The position numbers and the translations under genes were made by a program. Positions 1 through 16,383 of a DNA stretch of 64,000 bases are shown here, piece after piece. The stretch is from Novosphingobium sp. 32-60-15 (lineage in GTDB: Bacteria; Pseudomonadota; Alphaproteobacteria; Sphingomonadales; Sphingomonadaceae): assembly GCF_002280675.1 (NCBI RefSeq), contig NZ_NCEN01000007.1, positions 62,001-126,000 of the forward strand, given 5' to 3'. The notes beneath the pieces are model-generated. The model worked only from the letters and a program-made list of their open reading frames with translations. It ran no database searches and was not told the DNA's origin. The first letter of the stretch is position 1. The number at the start of each line of letters is the position of its first letter.

Positions 1-157
1 CTTGTTTTTGGATTGCCCGAACGAGGGGCATTCTTAACGGCGAAGCCAAAGAGGCGCAAATGCTTTATCCGTTAACTGTCGATTCATGGTTGCACTGGCT
101 GAAATCGACGCAAATCGAAGCAAGGCGGCGTACACGTACCCCGCCGGAGATAAAGAC

Positions 158-1060
158 ATGACCACGCCTGCACTACGATTTGCGCTGTCCACTCTCACTT
201 TGATGGGGCTGCCTGGCTGCATTCCAGCAACATCAGCAATGACCCAGCAAGGAGCGATTCGCGACGTTGGCCCCGCTGTCAGCGCCCCTGTTAAGGATGT
301 CTCAGACACTTTGACCTTTGCTGATCTTGCCAGCCTGTCTGATGCCGCAGAGGTTGTGGCACGGGTACAAGTGCGAAAAGTGAGCCGCCTCAAGCCCGAA
401 CAAGCCCCCGGACTGCAACCGGGTGTAGCGCGCGTTCTGATCGAGGCGCGAACAACCGCATTGCTGTTTGGTCCGGCCATGGGCGAATCTTTGCGCTACC
501 TTGCCGACATTCCTCTCGACGCCAATGGCAAGCTGCCCAAGTTGTCGAAAGCGCAAATGCTGATTTTTGCCCGCACTGTTGCGGGACGTGCCGGGGAATT
601 GCGGTTGGTGGATGGTGGTGCACAGATCATGTGGTCCACCGCAGTTGAGGCGCAAGTGCGCACAATACTGGCGGAATTGCTTTCGCCCGACGCGCCGCCC
701 CGGATCAAATCTCTGCGCGAAGTCCTGTTCGTCCCCGGCAATCTGGCAGGTGAGGGCGAGACGCAGCTGTTCCTGCAGACCGAAAACAGCGCGCCGGTGT
801 CGCTATCAGTGATCCGCCGCCCCGGCATGAGCCGGACGTGGGGGGTTAGCTTGTCCGAGATTGTCGACCAGGCGGCGCGTCCGCCCGCGCGCGATACATT
901 AACATGGTATCGCCTTGCATGTTTCTTGCCGCGCTCCATTCCGGAAAGCGCCACACTTTCAGGCAGCGCCGATGAATTGCGGGCGGCCGCCGAAGACTAT
1001 GCCTTTGTCTTGCGCGAACTGGGCGAATGCACTCGGACGCGCCCTGCGGTGATGCCTTGA
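158..1060 (+). CDS. Hypothetical secreted/lipoprotein-like protein
   Basis: I do not recognise this 300-residue protein. The start is set at the ATG at 158: a purine-rich GGAGA lies 8 bases upstream, and the protein then begins with a hydrophobic stretch (about residues 5-19) ending in LPGC, which fits a lipobox with Cys at about residue 20. An in-frame start at 86 would bury that signal. The rest has no membrane segment. It has acidic and proline-rich stretches near residue 30-60 and three cysteines in the C-terminal third. An exported, possibly outer-membrane-anchored protein is inferred. It lies 73 bases upstream of hom on the same strand, but nothing ties the functions together. Both the family and the lipidation are unproven. 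Confidence 0.6.
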   Translation: MTTPALRFALSTLTLMGLPGCIPATSAMTQQGAIRDVGPAVSAPVKDVSDTLTFADLASLSDAAEVVARVQVRKVSRLKPEQAPGLQPGVARVLIEARTTALLFGPAMGESLRYLADIPLDANGKLPKLSKAQMLIFARTVAGRAGELRLVDGGAQIMWSTAVEAQVRTILAELLSPDAPPRIKSLREVLFVPGNLAGEGETQLFLQTENSAPVSLSVIRRPGMSRTWGVSLSEIVDQAARPPARDTLTWYRLACFLPRSIPESATLSGSADELRAAAEDYAFVLRELGECTRTRPAVMP

Positions 1061-1133
1061 CCGTTTCCCCCTGTTGCCCCGCACGCGCCTGTCGCCTAAG
1101 GCGCGCGCGACTATTTTGGCGGACGGAACAGAT

Positions 1134-2441
1134 ATGAGCGAACCTTTGCGCATCGCACTTGCCGGACTTGGTACAGTTGGCGGCGGGGTGATCCGGGTGA
1201 TTGAGGCCAATGCCGACCTGATCGCGCGCCGCGCGGGTCGGCCCATTGTCATCACCGTGGTCAGTGCCCGCAACCGCAGCAAAGACCGTGGCTTTGACGT
1301 CTCGCGCTATGCCTGGGAAGACGACATGGTCATTCTGGGTGAACGCCCGGATGTTGATGTTGTGGTTGAACTGGTGGGCGGTGCCGATGGTCCAGCCTTG
1401 GCCCTTGCGCGCACGACGTTCGAAGCCGGCAAGGCGCTGGTCACCGCAAACAAGGCGATGATCGCGCATCACGGCGTTGAATTGGCAACCAAAGCCGAGG
1501 CGGCCAAAGTGGCGCTGAAGTTTGAAGCCGCGGTGGCGGGCGGCATTCCGGTGATCAAGGGCCTGAAAGAAGGCGTTGCCGCCAACGAGATCGCGCGGGT
1601 CTATGGCATTCTGAACGGCACCTGCAATTATATCCTTTCCACCATGGAGGATACGGGCCGCGATTTCGCCGATGTTCTGGCCGAAGCGCAGGCCAAGGGC
1701 TATGCCGAGGCAGACCCCAGCTTCGATATCGACGGGATTGATGCAGCACACAAGCTGGCGATCCTATCGTCCATCGCGTTTGGTACCGCGGTTGATTTCA
1801 AACCGGTGGCGGCAACCGGCATCCGCCGCGTGCTGGCCGCCGATATCGCGCAGGCCGATGCGCTGGGCTATTACATCCGCCTGATCGGCATGGCGCAGAC
1901 CGAGATTGACGCACGGGGCAACCGCCGCCTGTTCCAGCGCGTCCACCCGCACCTTGTCCATCGCGATCATCCGCTGGCGCATGTGGATGGCGCGACCAAT
2001 GCGGTTGTGGCCGAGGGCAATTTCGTGGGCCGCCTGCTGTTTCAGGGTGCAGGCGCCGGTGACGGCCCGACTGCCAGCGCCGTAGTGGCCGACCTTATCG
2101 ACATTGCGCGCGGCGATATTGGCGCGCCATTCTCCATCCCCGTGGCCGAACTGGACCACGCCGCGCCTGCCGATGTCGGGCATCGCACGGGCAAGGCCTA
2201 TATCCGCTTCAACGTGGCAGATCGACCCGGCGTTCTGGCCGAGATTACTGCTGCGATGCGCGATGCCGGTGTTTCCATCGAAAGCCTGATTCAAAAGGGC
2301 AATTCGGAAAACGCGCAAGTGATGGTGGCAATGGTCACGCATGAAGGGCCGGAAAGCGCGATTACCGAAGCCTTGCGCCTGCTTGATGGATCGCCCGCAC
2401 TGGCCGAAGCGCCGCTGGTGATGCATATTCTGGGGGACTGA
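1134..2441 (+). CDS. hom: Homoserine dehydrogenase
   Basis: NAD(P)H-dependent reduction of aspartate semialdehyde to homoserine, the branch point to threonine, methionine and isoleucine, in the cytoplasm. At 435 residues it has the usual length. The N-terminus (residues 5-20) carries the Rossmann glycine motif GLGTVGGG. The catalytic domain follows, with the signature GGIPVIKGLKEGVAANEI and GILNGTCNYILSTM near residues 160-190 and the DPSFDIDGIDAAHKL segment near 210. A C-terminal ACT domain (about residues 355-430, beginning IRFNVADRPGVLAEI) suggests threonine feedback inhibition. I chose the ATG at 1134 because the conserved Rossmann strand begins right after it; a longer open frame from 1074 adds 20 residues unlike the family. 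It is monofunctional, with no aspartokinase domain. Confidence 0.96.
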   Translation: MSEPLRIALAGLGTVGGGVIRVIEANADLIARRAGRPIVITVVSARNRSKDRGFDVSRYAWEDDMVILGERPDVDVVVELVGGADGPALALARTTFEAGKALVTANKAMIAHHGVELATKAEAAKVALKFEAAVAGGIPVIKGLKEGVAANEIARVYGILNGTCNYILSTMEDTGRDFADVLAEAQAKGYAEADPSFDIDGIDAAHKLAILSSIAFGTAVDFKPVAATGIRRVLAADIAQADALGYYIRLIGMAQTEIDARGNRRLFQRVHPHLVHRDHPLAHVDGATNAVVAEGNFVGRLLFQGAGAGDGPTASAVVADLIDIARGDIGAPFSIPVAELDHAAPADVGHRTGKAYIRFNVADRPGVLAEITAAMRDAGVSIESLIQKGNSENAQVMVAMVTHEGPESAITEALRLLDGSPALAEAPLVMHILGD

Positions 2442-2447
2442 ACCGGA

Positions 2448-2972
2448 TTACGGTGCCGGCATTTCACCTTTGGCAATGAGGTCTGCGTCGGATCCCGGCG
2501 GTGGCGCGGGCAATGCCTTGATGTCAAAGTAGTAAACCGGAGCGGGCGCGCCGCCAAGACCAATGCATCCCCGGCTGCAATCGCGCAGGCCCGATACGTT
2601 GGGCGCGCGTGGCCTGCCATCGTCGGTTGATTTTGCGCCGTCGGTTTCGCCGCGCAATGGCAGGCGTTCTCGCTCGCTCGCCTCCTTGCCGCCGCACACC
2701 ACAATCGTGCCGTCTGACCGTTGCATGGGGCGACAGCGTTCAGCCTGCCGCCCGGTCAACAACCTTTGCGACATTGCAGCATCATCCTGTGGTGTCGAAG
2801 CGCCGGGCAGTGCCGGGCCTTGGACCGCAACCGCAGAATCAGACTGCGCTTGGGCAAATGCGGGCACAATGGGTGTCATCGCCGCAAAAAGAAGCGCAAT
2901 GCTTGCCAGAACTTTAACTCTGTGTCTCGACAAGACCCTGCCCTCGCGTCTACTGCCTTTGGTCATACCCAC
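2448..2972 (-). CDS. Small secreted protein of a sphingomonad-type hypothetical family
   Basis: This 174-residue protein has a basic N-terminus followed by a hydrophobic signal segment (about residues 20-40, ending PAFAQA), so it should be exported. After the signal it carries a Cys-flanked motif RCRPMQRSDGTIVVCGGKEASERERLPLR, and a second cysteine pair, RDCSRGC, follows at about residue 130. The C-terminus is proline-rich. A similar arrangement (DPCPASADGTITVCARKEEEERFRIP) is found in the protein at 40001-40558, so the two look like distant paralogues. The function is unknown; paired cysteines suggest a disulfide-stabilised periplasmic protein. It converges on hom with a 6-base gap. The first methionine is used, but an internal start at about residue 4 is also possible. 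Confidence 0.65.
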   Translation of the reverse strand: MGMTKGSRREGRVLSRHRVKVLASIALLFAAMTPIVPAFAQAQSDSAVAVQGPALPGASTPQDDAAMSQRLLTGRQAERCRPMQRSDGTIVVCGGKEASERERLPLRGETDGAKSTDDGRPRAPNVSGLRDCSRGCIGLGGAPAPVYYFDIKALPAPPPGSDADLIAKGEMPAP

Positions 2973-3137
2973 GTCACCTGAGCCACGTATTTATTGCTCA
3001 GTCTTAAATTGATGTTCACGCATACGTTTGCATAGTCAAAGGCCTGCGTCGACCCGGTACTGCCGGTTTGACCCTGCACAATGGCTGAACATACGGCCTG
3101 CGTGAACATTCCGCGCTTAGACCTATAGGGAGCCATC

Positions 3138-4130
3138 GTGACCGACCAGCCCAAAACCCCCGCCCCATCAAAAGTCCTTGACCGCGTTCTTGTGCTTGAA
3201 ATGGTCCGTGTGACCGAAGCCGCCGCGATTGGCGCATCGCGCCTGATTGGCCGTGGCGATGAAAAGGCCGCTGACGCTGCGGCTGTTGAAGCCATGCGCG
3301 CTGCTTTCAACGAACTGGAAATGGACGGCACCGTCGTCATCGGCGAAGGCGAGCGCGATGAAGCGCCGATGCTGTACATCGGTGAAAAAGTTGGCGCGGC
3401 ACCAGGCCGTGGCCCCAAGATCGACATCGCGCTTGATCCGCTGGAAGGCACGACCATCACCGCCAAGGCTGGCCCCAACGCGCTTGCCGTGCTGGCCGTT
3501 GCCGAAGAAGGCGGCCTGCTGAACGCGCCTGACGTATATATGGACAAGCTGGCGGTTGGCCCGGGCTATCCTGAAGGCATCATCGATCTCGACAAATCGC
3601 CGACCGAAAACGTCAGGGCGGTGGCTGCTGCCAAGGGCGTTGAGCCCGGCGACATCATCGTTTGCGTGCTGGATCGCCCGCGCCATGCGGCACTTATCGC
3701 CGAACTGCGCTCGCTTGGCTGCGGCATCTCGCTGATTCCGGACGGCGATGTGGCTGGCGTGATTGCCGTCACCAATGACGATACCGGCATCGACATGTAC
3801 ATGGGTACAGGCGGTGCGCCTGAAGGCGTGCTTGCCGCCGCCGCGCTGCGCTGTGTCGGAGGCCAGTTCAAGGGCCGCCTGCTGTTCCGCAACGATGACG
3901 AAAAGCAGCGTGCCTACAAGTGGGGCATCGAAGACCTGAACAAGCAATATGACTTGATCGAACTGGCCAAGGGCGATTGCATCTTTGCCGCAACGGGCGT
4001 GACCGATGGTTCGCTGCTGGATGGCGTCAAAGTCCACAAAAACGGCGTGATGACCACGGAAAGCGTCGTCATGCGCGCATCATCCGGCACTGTCCGCTGG
4101 GTCAAGGGTGAGCATCGCCGGGGACGTTGA
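3138..4130 (+). CDS. glpX: Class II fructose-1,6-bisphosphatase
   Basis: Hydrolyses fructose 1,6-bisphosphate to fructose 6-phosphate in gluconeogenesis; metal-dependent and cytoplasmic. The 330-residue protein matches GlpX along its length: VTEAAAIGASRLIGRGDEK near residue 25, the metal/phosphate motif IGEGERDEAPMLYIGE near residue 70, DPLEGTT near 100, and MGTGGAPEGVLAAAALRCVGG near 220. The start is a GTG at 3138 with GGGAG 4-8 bases upstream; there is no in-frame ATG before the conserved region. A strong Rho-independent terminator follows 30 bases after the stop. In many sphingomonads hom and glpX are close, as here, separated only by one small opposite-strand gene. Confidence 0.96.
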   Translation: MTDQPKTPAPSKVLDRVLVLEMVRVTEAAAIGASRLIGRGDEKAADAAAVEAMRAAFNELEMDGTVVIGEGERDEAPMLYIGEKVGAAPGRGPKIDIALDPLEGTTITAKAGPNALAVLAVAEEGGLLNAPDVYMDKLAVGPGYPEGIIDLDKSPTENVRAVAAAKGVEPGDIIVCVLDRPRHAALIAELRSLGCGISLIPDGDVAGVIAVTNDDTGIDMYMGTGGAPEGVLAAAALRCVGGQFKGRLLFRNDDEKQRAYKWGIEDLNKQYDLIELAKGDCIFAATGVTDGSLLDGVKVHKNGVMTTESVVMRASSGTVRWVKGEHRRGR

Positions 4131-4159
4131 TCCTCGCCAAACCCTTTAACGAATAGCCA

Positions 4160-4198
4160 AGCCCGGCGTGCCTTCTGGTCCGCCGGGCTTTGTTTTTG
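4160..4198 (+). terminator. Rho-independent terminator after glpX
   Basis: A perfect 9-bp stem (AGCCCGGCG at 4160-4168 with CGCCGGGCT at 4181-4189) is followed by a T-rich tract to 4198. It ends glpX transcription, just before the convergent chemoreceptor stop codon at 4200. Confidence 0.9.
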
Positions 4199-4199
4199 G

Positions 4200-6002
4200 T
4201 CAGCCCGCAGCAAGGGCTATGCGTTGTGCGGGCCGGGCGTTTTGAAGCGCGGAGTTGCGGCGCATTCCTTCAGGATTGGCGACATGCGCGGGGCGAGTGT
4301 CATGCTCGCGCGTGCGAAAGGACGAGACCAGTTGCGTCAACCGTTCTGCCTCGGTCGACAGACTGTGTGTTGCGGCAGATGATTGTTCGACCATGGCGGC
4401 GTTGGCCTGTGTCATCCGGTCCATGTCCGCCACCGCCAGATTGACGTTGCCAAGACTTTCGGCCTGACTGCTGGCGGCCTGCGCGATGCGCGTGATCAAG
4501 GCGTCAACTTTGGCAACCTGATCGACAATACCGCCCAATCGTTCTCCGGTTTCACCAACCAGACTGACGCCCTGGCCCACTTGCGCCGTGCTGGTTTCGA
4601 TCAGAACCTTGATGTTTTGGGCTGCATCAGCCGATCGTTGGGCCAAGGCGCGCACTTCGGTGGCGACGACCGCAAAGCCTTTGCCCGCCTCACCTGCGCG
4701 CGCAGCCTCGACACCGGCATTCAAGGCCAACAAGTTGGTTTGGAAGGCGATTCCATCAATGACGGTGATGATCTGGCTGATTTCTTGTGCCGACGCCTCA
4801 ATCGCCGCCATCGCCGCGACAGAGCGCCGCACCACTTCGCCGCCTTCGCTGGCCTGGCGGTGCGTGGCGTTGATCGTTTCCTGCACACTGCGCGCACCGT
4901 TCGCGGTGTCACGCACACTGGCGGTAACCTGGCTCATCGAAGCGGCCGTTTGCGCAAGGCTGGATGCCTGCTGTTCATTCCGGAACGCAAGGTCATCGCT
5001 GGCGGCACGAATCTCGGAAATGGCTGCGGTCAGGCTGGCCGATCCGACGCGCACTGTACGCAAGGCCGCTGCGAGGGAATCAACCGCAGAATTGTAATTC
5101 AACCGCAGTTCTTCGTAACCTTCGGGGAAGGCCTGGTCGATGCGGTATTCAAGGTCTTGTCGTGCCATGCAATCAAGCCCTGCCGACAGGGCGGACACGA
5201 CGACTTGCTGATCATGCGAGGCGGTCTGACGCGCAATGCCGTTGCTGCGGAAGACCGCCATGGCGCGGGCCATTATGCCAATTTCATCATCGCGGTCAGG
5301 TGCTGTCGCCACCTCGCTGTAATCCCCATCGGCCATGCGCTGCATCGTTTCAGCCGTTTCGACCAGCGGGGCTACTACGCGGTTGCGGATCATGCGCGAT
5401 GCGGCATGGATCAGCCCGATCAGCGTCAAGGCAAGGAGCGAGAAACCCCCGATCAGAAAGGCAACGACGGTATAGGCATAGTCCATGAGATCGGCACGGT
5501 AAGCGCCCGACTTCTCGACCAGGCGTGCGACGGCGGCGTGCTGGCTTTTGTAGGCAGGCGTCAGTTCTGCGGCATGAACTTGCGCCATCGCCGCGACATT
5601 CCCGGCTTTGAGCGCAGGGATAAAGCGGGCATCGATCGCGGCCCAGAATGCATCTGCAGTGCCAATGGTTGCCGAGACTTGTTCGCGCAGCTCATCCGGG
5701 ACCGGCGCGTCCTTCCAATAGGCCTTGCGTTGCAAGAACAGCGCGTGTTCCTCTTCAAGAGCCGTGAGCGCCTCTTTGGAATGTGCAGGATCAGCCAGAA
5801 CCCACGTCGTATGCAGATAGGGCTCCACCACAAAGGCCGGTGGCGGCAAAATATCGGCGAGCAATTCGTCCTGCAGAAGGTTTTGCCGGTGCAGCGGGCC
5901 GCCAAAGCGGATGTAGCCAATACCCACTGACGCCAAGACGATTGCCATGACGAGCAGGCCGATGACCAGCTTGGCCCCGCGCGATGTCTGGTCCTTGATC
6001 AT
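4200..6002 (-). CDS. Methyl-accepting chemotaxis protein
   Basis: Transmembrane chemoreceptor of 600 residues that would signal through CheW/CheA. The N-terminal membrane helix is at about residues 12-33, a periplasmic sensing region of about 140 residues follows, and a second helix lies near residues 175-198. A HAMP domain comes next ([23 protein letters not shown]), then a second linker, then the cytoplasmic coiled-coil signalling domain, with the conserved hairpin around residue 415-435 ([30 protein letters not shown]). The sensing region is helical and low in motifs, so the ligand cannot be named. No che genes lie nearby, and there is no C-terminal NWETF-type pentapeptide for CheR/CheB tethering. 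The ATG at 6002 is followed directly by the basic N-terminus expected before the first helix. Confidence 0.93.
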   Translation of the reverse strand: MIKDQTSRGAKLVIGLLVMAIVLASVGIGYIRFGGPLHRQNLLQDELLADILPPPAFVVEPYLHTTWVLADPAHSKEALTALEEEHALFLQRKAYWKDAPVPDELREQVSATIGTADAFWAAIDARFIPALKAGNVAAMAQVHAAELTPAYKSQHAAVARLVEKSGAYRADLMDYAYTVVAFLIGGFSLLALTLIGLIHAASRMIRNRVVAPLVETAETMQRMADGDYSEVATAPDRDDEIGIMARAMAVFRSNGIARQTASHDQQVVVSALSAGLDCMARQDLEYRIDQAFPEGYEELRLNYNSAVDSLAAALRTVRVGSASLTAAISEIRAASDDLAFRNEQQASSLAQTAASMSQVTASVRDTANGARSVQETINATHRQASEGGEVVRRSVAAMAAIEASAQEISQIITVIDGIAFQTNLLALNAGVEAARAGEAGKGFAVVATEVRALAQRSADAAQNIKVLIETSTAQVGQGVSLVGETGERLGGIVDQVAKVDALITRIAQAASSQAESLGNVNLAVADMDRMTQANAAMVEQSSAATHSLSTEAERLTQLVSSFRTREHDTRPAHVANPEGMRRNSALQNARPAQRIALAAG

Positions 6003-6116
6003 GCGAAAAGCGCTCCATGCCGCCCGTATTCGACCAGCATAGTTAACGAGACACAGTTAATTCCTGTGTTCCGGAGGCATTCGCAAAACCCCGATAGTAT
6101 TACCGCGTGTGGCTGC

Positions 6117-6150
6117 AAAAGAAAAACCCCGCCGGATCACTCCGGCGGGG
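6117..6150 (-). terminator. Rho-independent terminator of the rpoBC operon
   Basis: A perfect 10-bp stem (CCCCGCCGGA at 6127-6136 and TCCGGCGGGG at 6141-6150) has a 4-base loop. Read on the minus strand it is followed by TTTTTCTTTT. It lies 31-64 bases after the rpoC stop codon. Confidence 0.93.
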
Positions 6151-6180
6151 CCTTCTATTGGGCTAAGCTGACGAAAAGGC

Positions 6181-10467
<4,287 letters not shown>

Positions 10468-10481
10468 TTTTTCGCTCCATT

Positions 10482-10581
10482 CCCCTCCCGCTTGCGGGAG
10501 GGGTTAGGGGAGGGCTTGTTCATCCGGTGGAGTGCGTGCCCTAACAGGCCCTCCACCGACCCCTCCCGCAGGCGGGAGGGG
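10482..10581. repeat. REPIN-like pair of palindromes in the rpoB-rpoC gap
   Basis: Two near-identical hairpins, CCCCTCCCGC-TT-GCGGGAGGGG (10482-10503) and CCCCTCCCGC-AG-GCGGGAGGGG (10560-10581), are arranged as an inverted pair. The region between them also pairs with itself: GTTAGGG (10503-10509) with CCCTAAC (10539-10545), and CCGGTGGAG (10524-10532) with CTCCACCG (10551-10558). The element fills 100 of the 129 bases between rpoB and rpoC and ends just upstream of the rpoC ribosome binding site. The same palindrome recurs at 44974-44997 and 54100-54186. No RAYT transposase gene is in the window. Confidence 0.9.
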
Positions 10582-10596
10582 AGAAATCGGATTGCC

Positions 10597-14757
<4,161 letters not shown>

Positions 14758-15144
14758 GAAGGTTACGAGCCTCTTTCAAGTACTATGCCGGAAAACCGGC
14801 GGAAATCTGCCACGCGCAGCGTGTGGCGCCACCAAACAGTAAAAGGCCGCACAGCGCACAATCATCCGAAAAACGGAGACCATGGCCCGCAGCCTTTTGC
14901 GTCAGATGGATTGCCCGGCCGCTTCCTTCCGTGGCCTTCCCCTGCGCATGGGACGGCCTTGCTCGAAGCGAGGACAGACGGTGCGTATAGGCTTCACCCC
15001 CGCCCAAGTCAAAGCGTCGTTGCGGCTTTCCGCACCAGCACCGTGCCTCAAATCGCTCTCATATCGTTTTTCGATATTATTGATTGACGATAAATCGAAT
15101 CGGATTTATTGAATATCAATATTGACCATATCGGAGAACGATCA
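14758..15144. other. Divergent intergenic region between rpoB and the DUF2975 operon
   Basis: This 387-base stretch has no convincing gene. The part next to rpoB (14758-15060) must carry the rpoBC promoter and leader on the minus strand, but I cannot pick a clear promoter there. Short open frames in it lack homology-like features or ribosome binding sites. The part from 15060 is much more AT-rich and holds a palindrome and a plausible promoter for the plus-strand operon. Confidence 0.6.
15061..15112 (+). promoter_or_regulatory. Candidate operator and promoter of the DUF2975/HTH operon
   Basis: A perfect interrupted palindrome ATATCG-TTTTT-CGATAT occupies 15061-15077. It sits immediately upstream of a promoter-like TTGACG (15084-15089) with, 17 bases on, TATTGA (15107-15112). 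A CGATAAATCG sequence overlaps the -35 spacer, and AATATCAATATT follows at 15112-15123. The AT-rich block contrasts sharply with its GC-rich surroundings. The Xre-type regulator encoded as third gene of the operon is the obvious candidate ligand (inference). Confidence 0.5.
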
Positions 15145-15297
15145 ATGTGCCGCACCCTGAACCAGACCGCTGCTGCGATCCTTTCGCTGCTGCTGGCCAC
15201 CATGCTGTGGCTGCCGCCGGTCGGGATCGGGCGCGATACGTCAGTCTCTGCGCAAGGTCCGGTCACGGCCACTTACGCGCTTCCGCTGGCAGCCTGA
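15145..15297 (+). CDS. Small 50-residue exported or membrane peptide
   Basis: This short frame begins at an ATG with GGAGA 8 bases upstream and encodes 50 residues: a polar start, a hydrophobic core at about residues 9-24 (AAAILSLLLATMLWLPP) and a short polar tail ending at a stop 26 bases before the DUF2975 gene. The shape fits a cleaved signal peptide with a mini-protein, or a single-pass membrane peptide. Its place between a good promoter and the DUF2975 gene, plus its own ribosome binding site, argues that it is translated. The function is unknown. It could also act only as a leader for the downstream genes. Confidence 0.5.
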   Translation: MCRTLNQTAAAILSLLLATMLWLPPVGIGRDTSVSAQGPVTATYALPLAA

Positions 15298-15323
15298 TCG
15301 TCAGAACAAAAAGGAGAAGACCC

Positions 15324-15854
15324 ATGTCCACATTCCGTAATGACCCGCTCCTTGGCATCGCCAAAGCGCTGCTGACTTTCATGATGGTCATATTCGTCAT
15401 CGCCATTGTCGCCCTTGGCCTTGGTGCGGCGATCATGATTGCGGTGAAAGGCGCGGTGATCAGCAAGCTTGTCGAAAATGGCGCATCGCCGGACGCTTTC
15501 TGGGCAATCCTGCTTTTGCTGCCACTGCTGGCCGTGATGATGATGCTGTCATTCCGGTTTGCCAAAACCCTGCGCGCAATTGTGCGAACCGTTGAAACGG
15601 GCGATCCCTTCATCCCCGACAATGCCGACCGTTTGCGCCAGATGGCGTGGCTGACGTTGATCATGCAGATTGCGGCAATTCCTGTCGGCGCCATTGCCGC
15701 CTGGATCGAGAATGCGACCACGCAACTGGGCGAGGTGGAGATTGTTTCGGACATATCGGCCAACGGCTTTATCCTGGCGCTGGTCCTGTTCATCCTCGCC
15801 CGCGTTTTCAAGACCGGCGCGCAGATGCGCGAAGACCTTGAAGGGACCGTGTGA
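15324..15854 (+). CDS. DUF2975 family membrane protein
   Basis: Integral membrane protein of 176 residues with four predicted helices (about residues 14-42, 60-80, 107-128 and 145-165), matching the DUF2975 family by layout and by the segment RAIVRTVETGDPFIPDNADRLRQMAWL between helices two and three. The ATG at 15324 has AAGGAGAAG 5-10 bases upstream. The stop codon overlaps the start of the HTH gene (TGATG), so the two are translationally coupled. DUF2975 proteins are commonly paired with a small Xre-type regulator, as here. The biochemical role of the family is not known; a membrane sensor or immunity-like partner of the regulator is speculation. An in-frame extension upstream overlaps the 50-residue peptide gene and is rejected. 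Confidence 0.85.
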   Translation: MSTFRNDPLLGIAKALLTFMMVIFVIAIVALGLGAAIMIAVKGAVISKLVENGASPDAFWAILLLLPLLAVMMMLSFRFAKTLRAIVRTVETGDPFIPDNADRLRQMAWLTLIMQIAAIPVGAIAAWIENATTQLGEVEIVSDISANGFILALVLFILARVFKTGAQMREDLEGTV

Positions 15855-16078
15855 TGCCGATCAACGTCAAACTCGACGACCTGTTGCACGCGCGCCGCAT
15901 GACCTTGACCGAACTGGCCGAGCGGATTGATCTGACGCTTGCCAATGTCTCGATCCTGAAAACCGGAAAGGCCAAGGCCATCCGCTTCTCTACGCTAGAG
16001 GCAATCTGCCGTGAACTGGACTGCCAGCCAGGCGACGTACTGGGCTTCGAACCCGAAGCAGACCCAGCAAACGGTTGA
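15854..16078 (+). CDS. Xre-type helix-turn-helix transcriptional regulator (YozG-like)
   Basis: A 74-residue single-domain Cro/C1-type DNA-binding protein: the helix-turn-helix spans about residues 16-40 (LTELAERIDLTLANVSILKTGK), followed by RFSTLEAICRELDCQPGDVLGF, the standard ending of the compact YozG-type family. The start overlaps the DUF2975 stop as TGATG; a GTG one codon upstream is also possible. It lies last in a three-gene operon between rpoB and rplJ. It probably represses its own operon through the palindrome at 15061-15077 (inference). With no effector domain, any signal would have to come through partners such as the DUF2975 protein. Confidence 0.88.
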   Translation: MPINVKLDDLLHARRMTLTELAERIDLTLANVSILKTGKAKAIRFSTLEAICRELDCQPGDVLGFEPEADPANG

Positions 16079-16383
16079 CTTGCAGGACCGAATCCGCCAG
16101 AGGCCCGCCAGATCGGTGGGCCTCTTGAGGTGTATCGATTATCCGTCCGAGACAGTTGGTGTGCAGGGTTTGCCTGCACTTAATGTCCAGCCAAGGCGGG
16201 GAAATGAGTTTTCACGGCCCTATCGCTCCTGAGAAGGAACGCCAAGTGCCGCAAGCGTCTGCTTTTTCAAGCAGCGCACCTCCTTCCCTTGTCAACGGAC
16301 TCGCCGGTGCTCTTTGGGGCACCGTCAAACGTAGCCGGCCGTCCGGGGATCATCCCCTTGCGGCCATAGTGAAGGAGTTAGGC
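16079..16383 (+). promoter_or_regulatory. rplJ leader (candidate L10 autoregulatory leader)
   Basis: A 305-base gene-free leader precedes rplJ. Close to the gene it folds into two clear hairpins: CGGTGC (16305-16310) with GCACCG (16319-16324), and a longer one with GGCCG (16337-16341) pairing CGGCC (16361-16365) around the inner stem GGGGAT-C-ATCCCC (16345-16357). The second hairpin ends 6 bases before the AAGGAG ribosome binding site at 16372. In many bacteria the L10-L12 complex binds the rplJ leader and represses translation. That role here is inferred from position and folding; the sequence was not matched to a covariance model. The rplJ frame stays open through this leader, but no start codon there has better support. 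Confidence 0.6.

Noticed and set aside
1..157. A gene fragment at the left edge
   Set aside because: No open frame with support; a short in-frame start at 86 would remove the signal peptide of the first gene.
4383..5930. A 515-codon open frame antisense to the chemoreceptor
   Set aside because: The minus-strand frame has membrane helices, HAMP and hairpin motifs; the plus frame has none.
14758..15060. A small RNA or additional gene upstream of rpoB
   Set aside because: I see no conserved structure or convincing terminator; small frames lack ribosome binding sites.
16156..16383. An N-terminal extension of L10 through the leader
   Set aside because: The added residues do not resemble L10, and the start at 16384 has a strong ribosome binding site.
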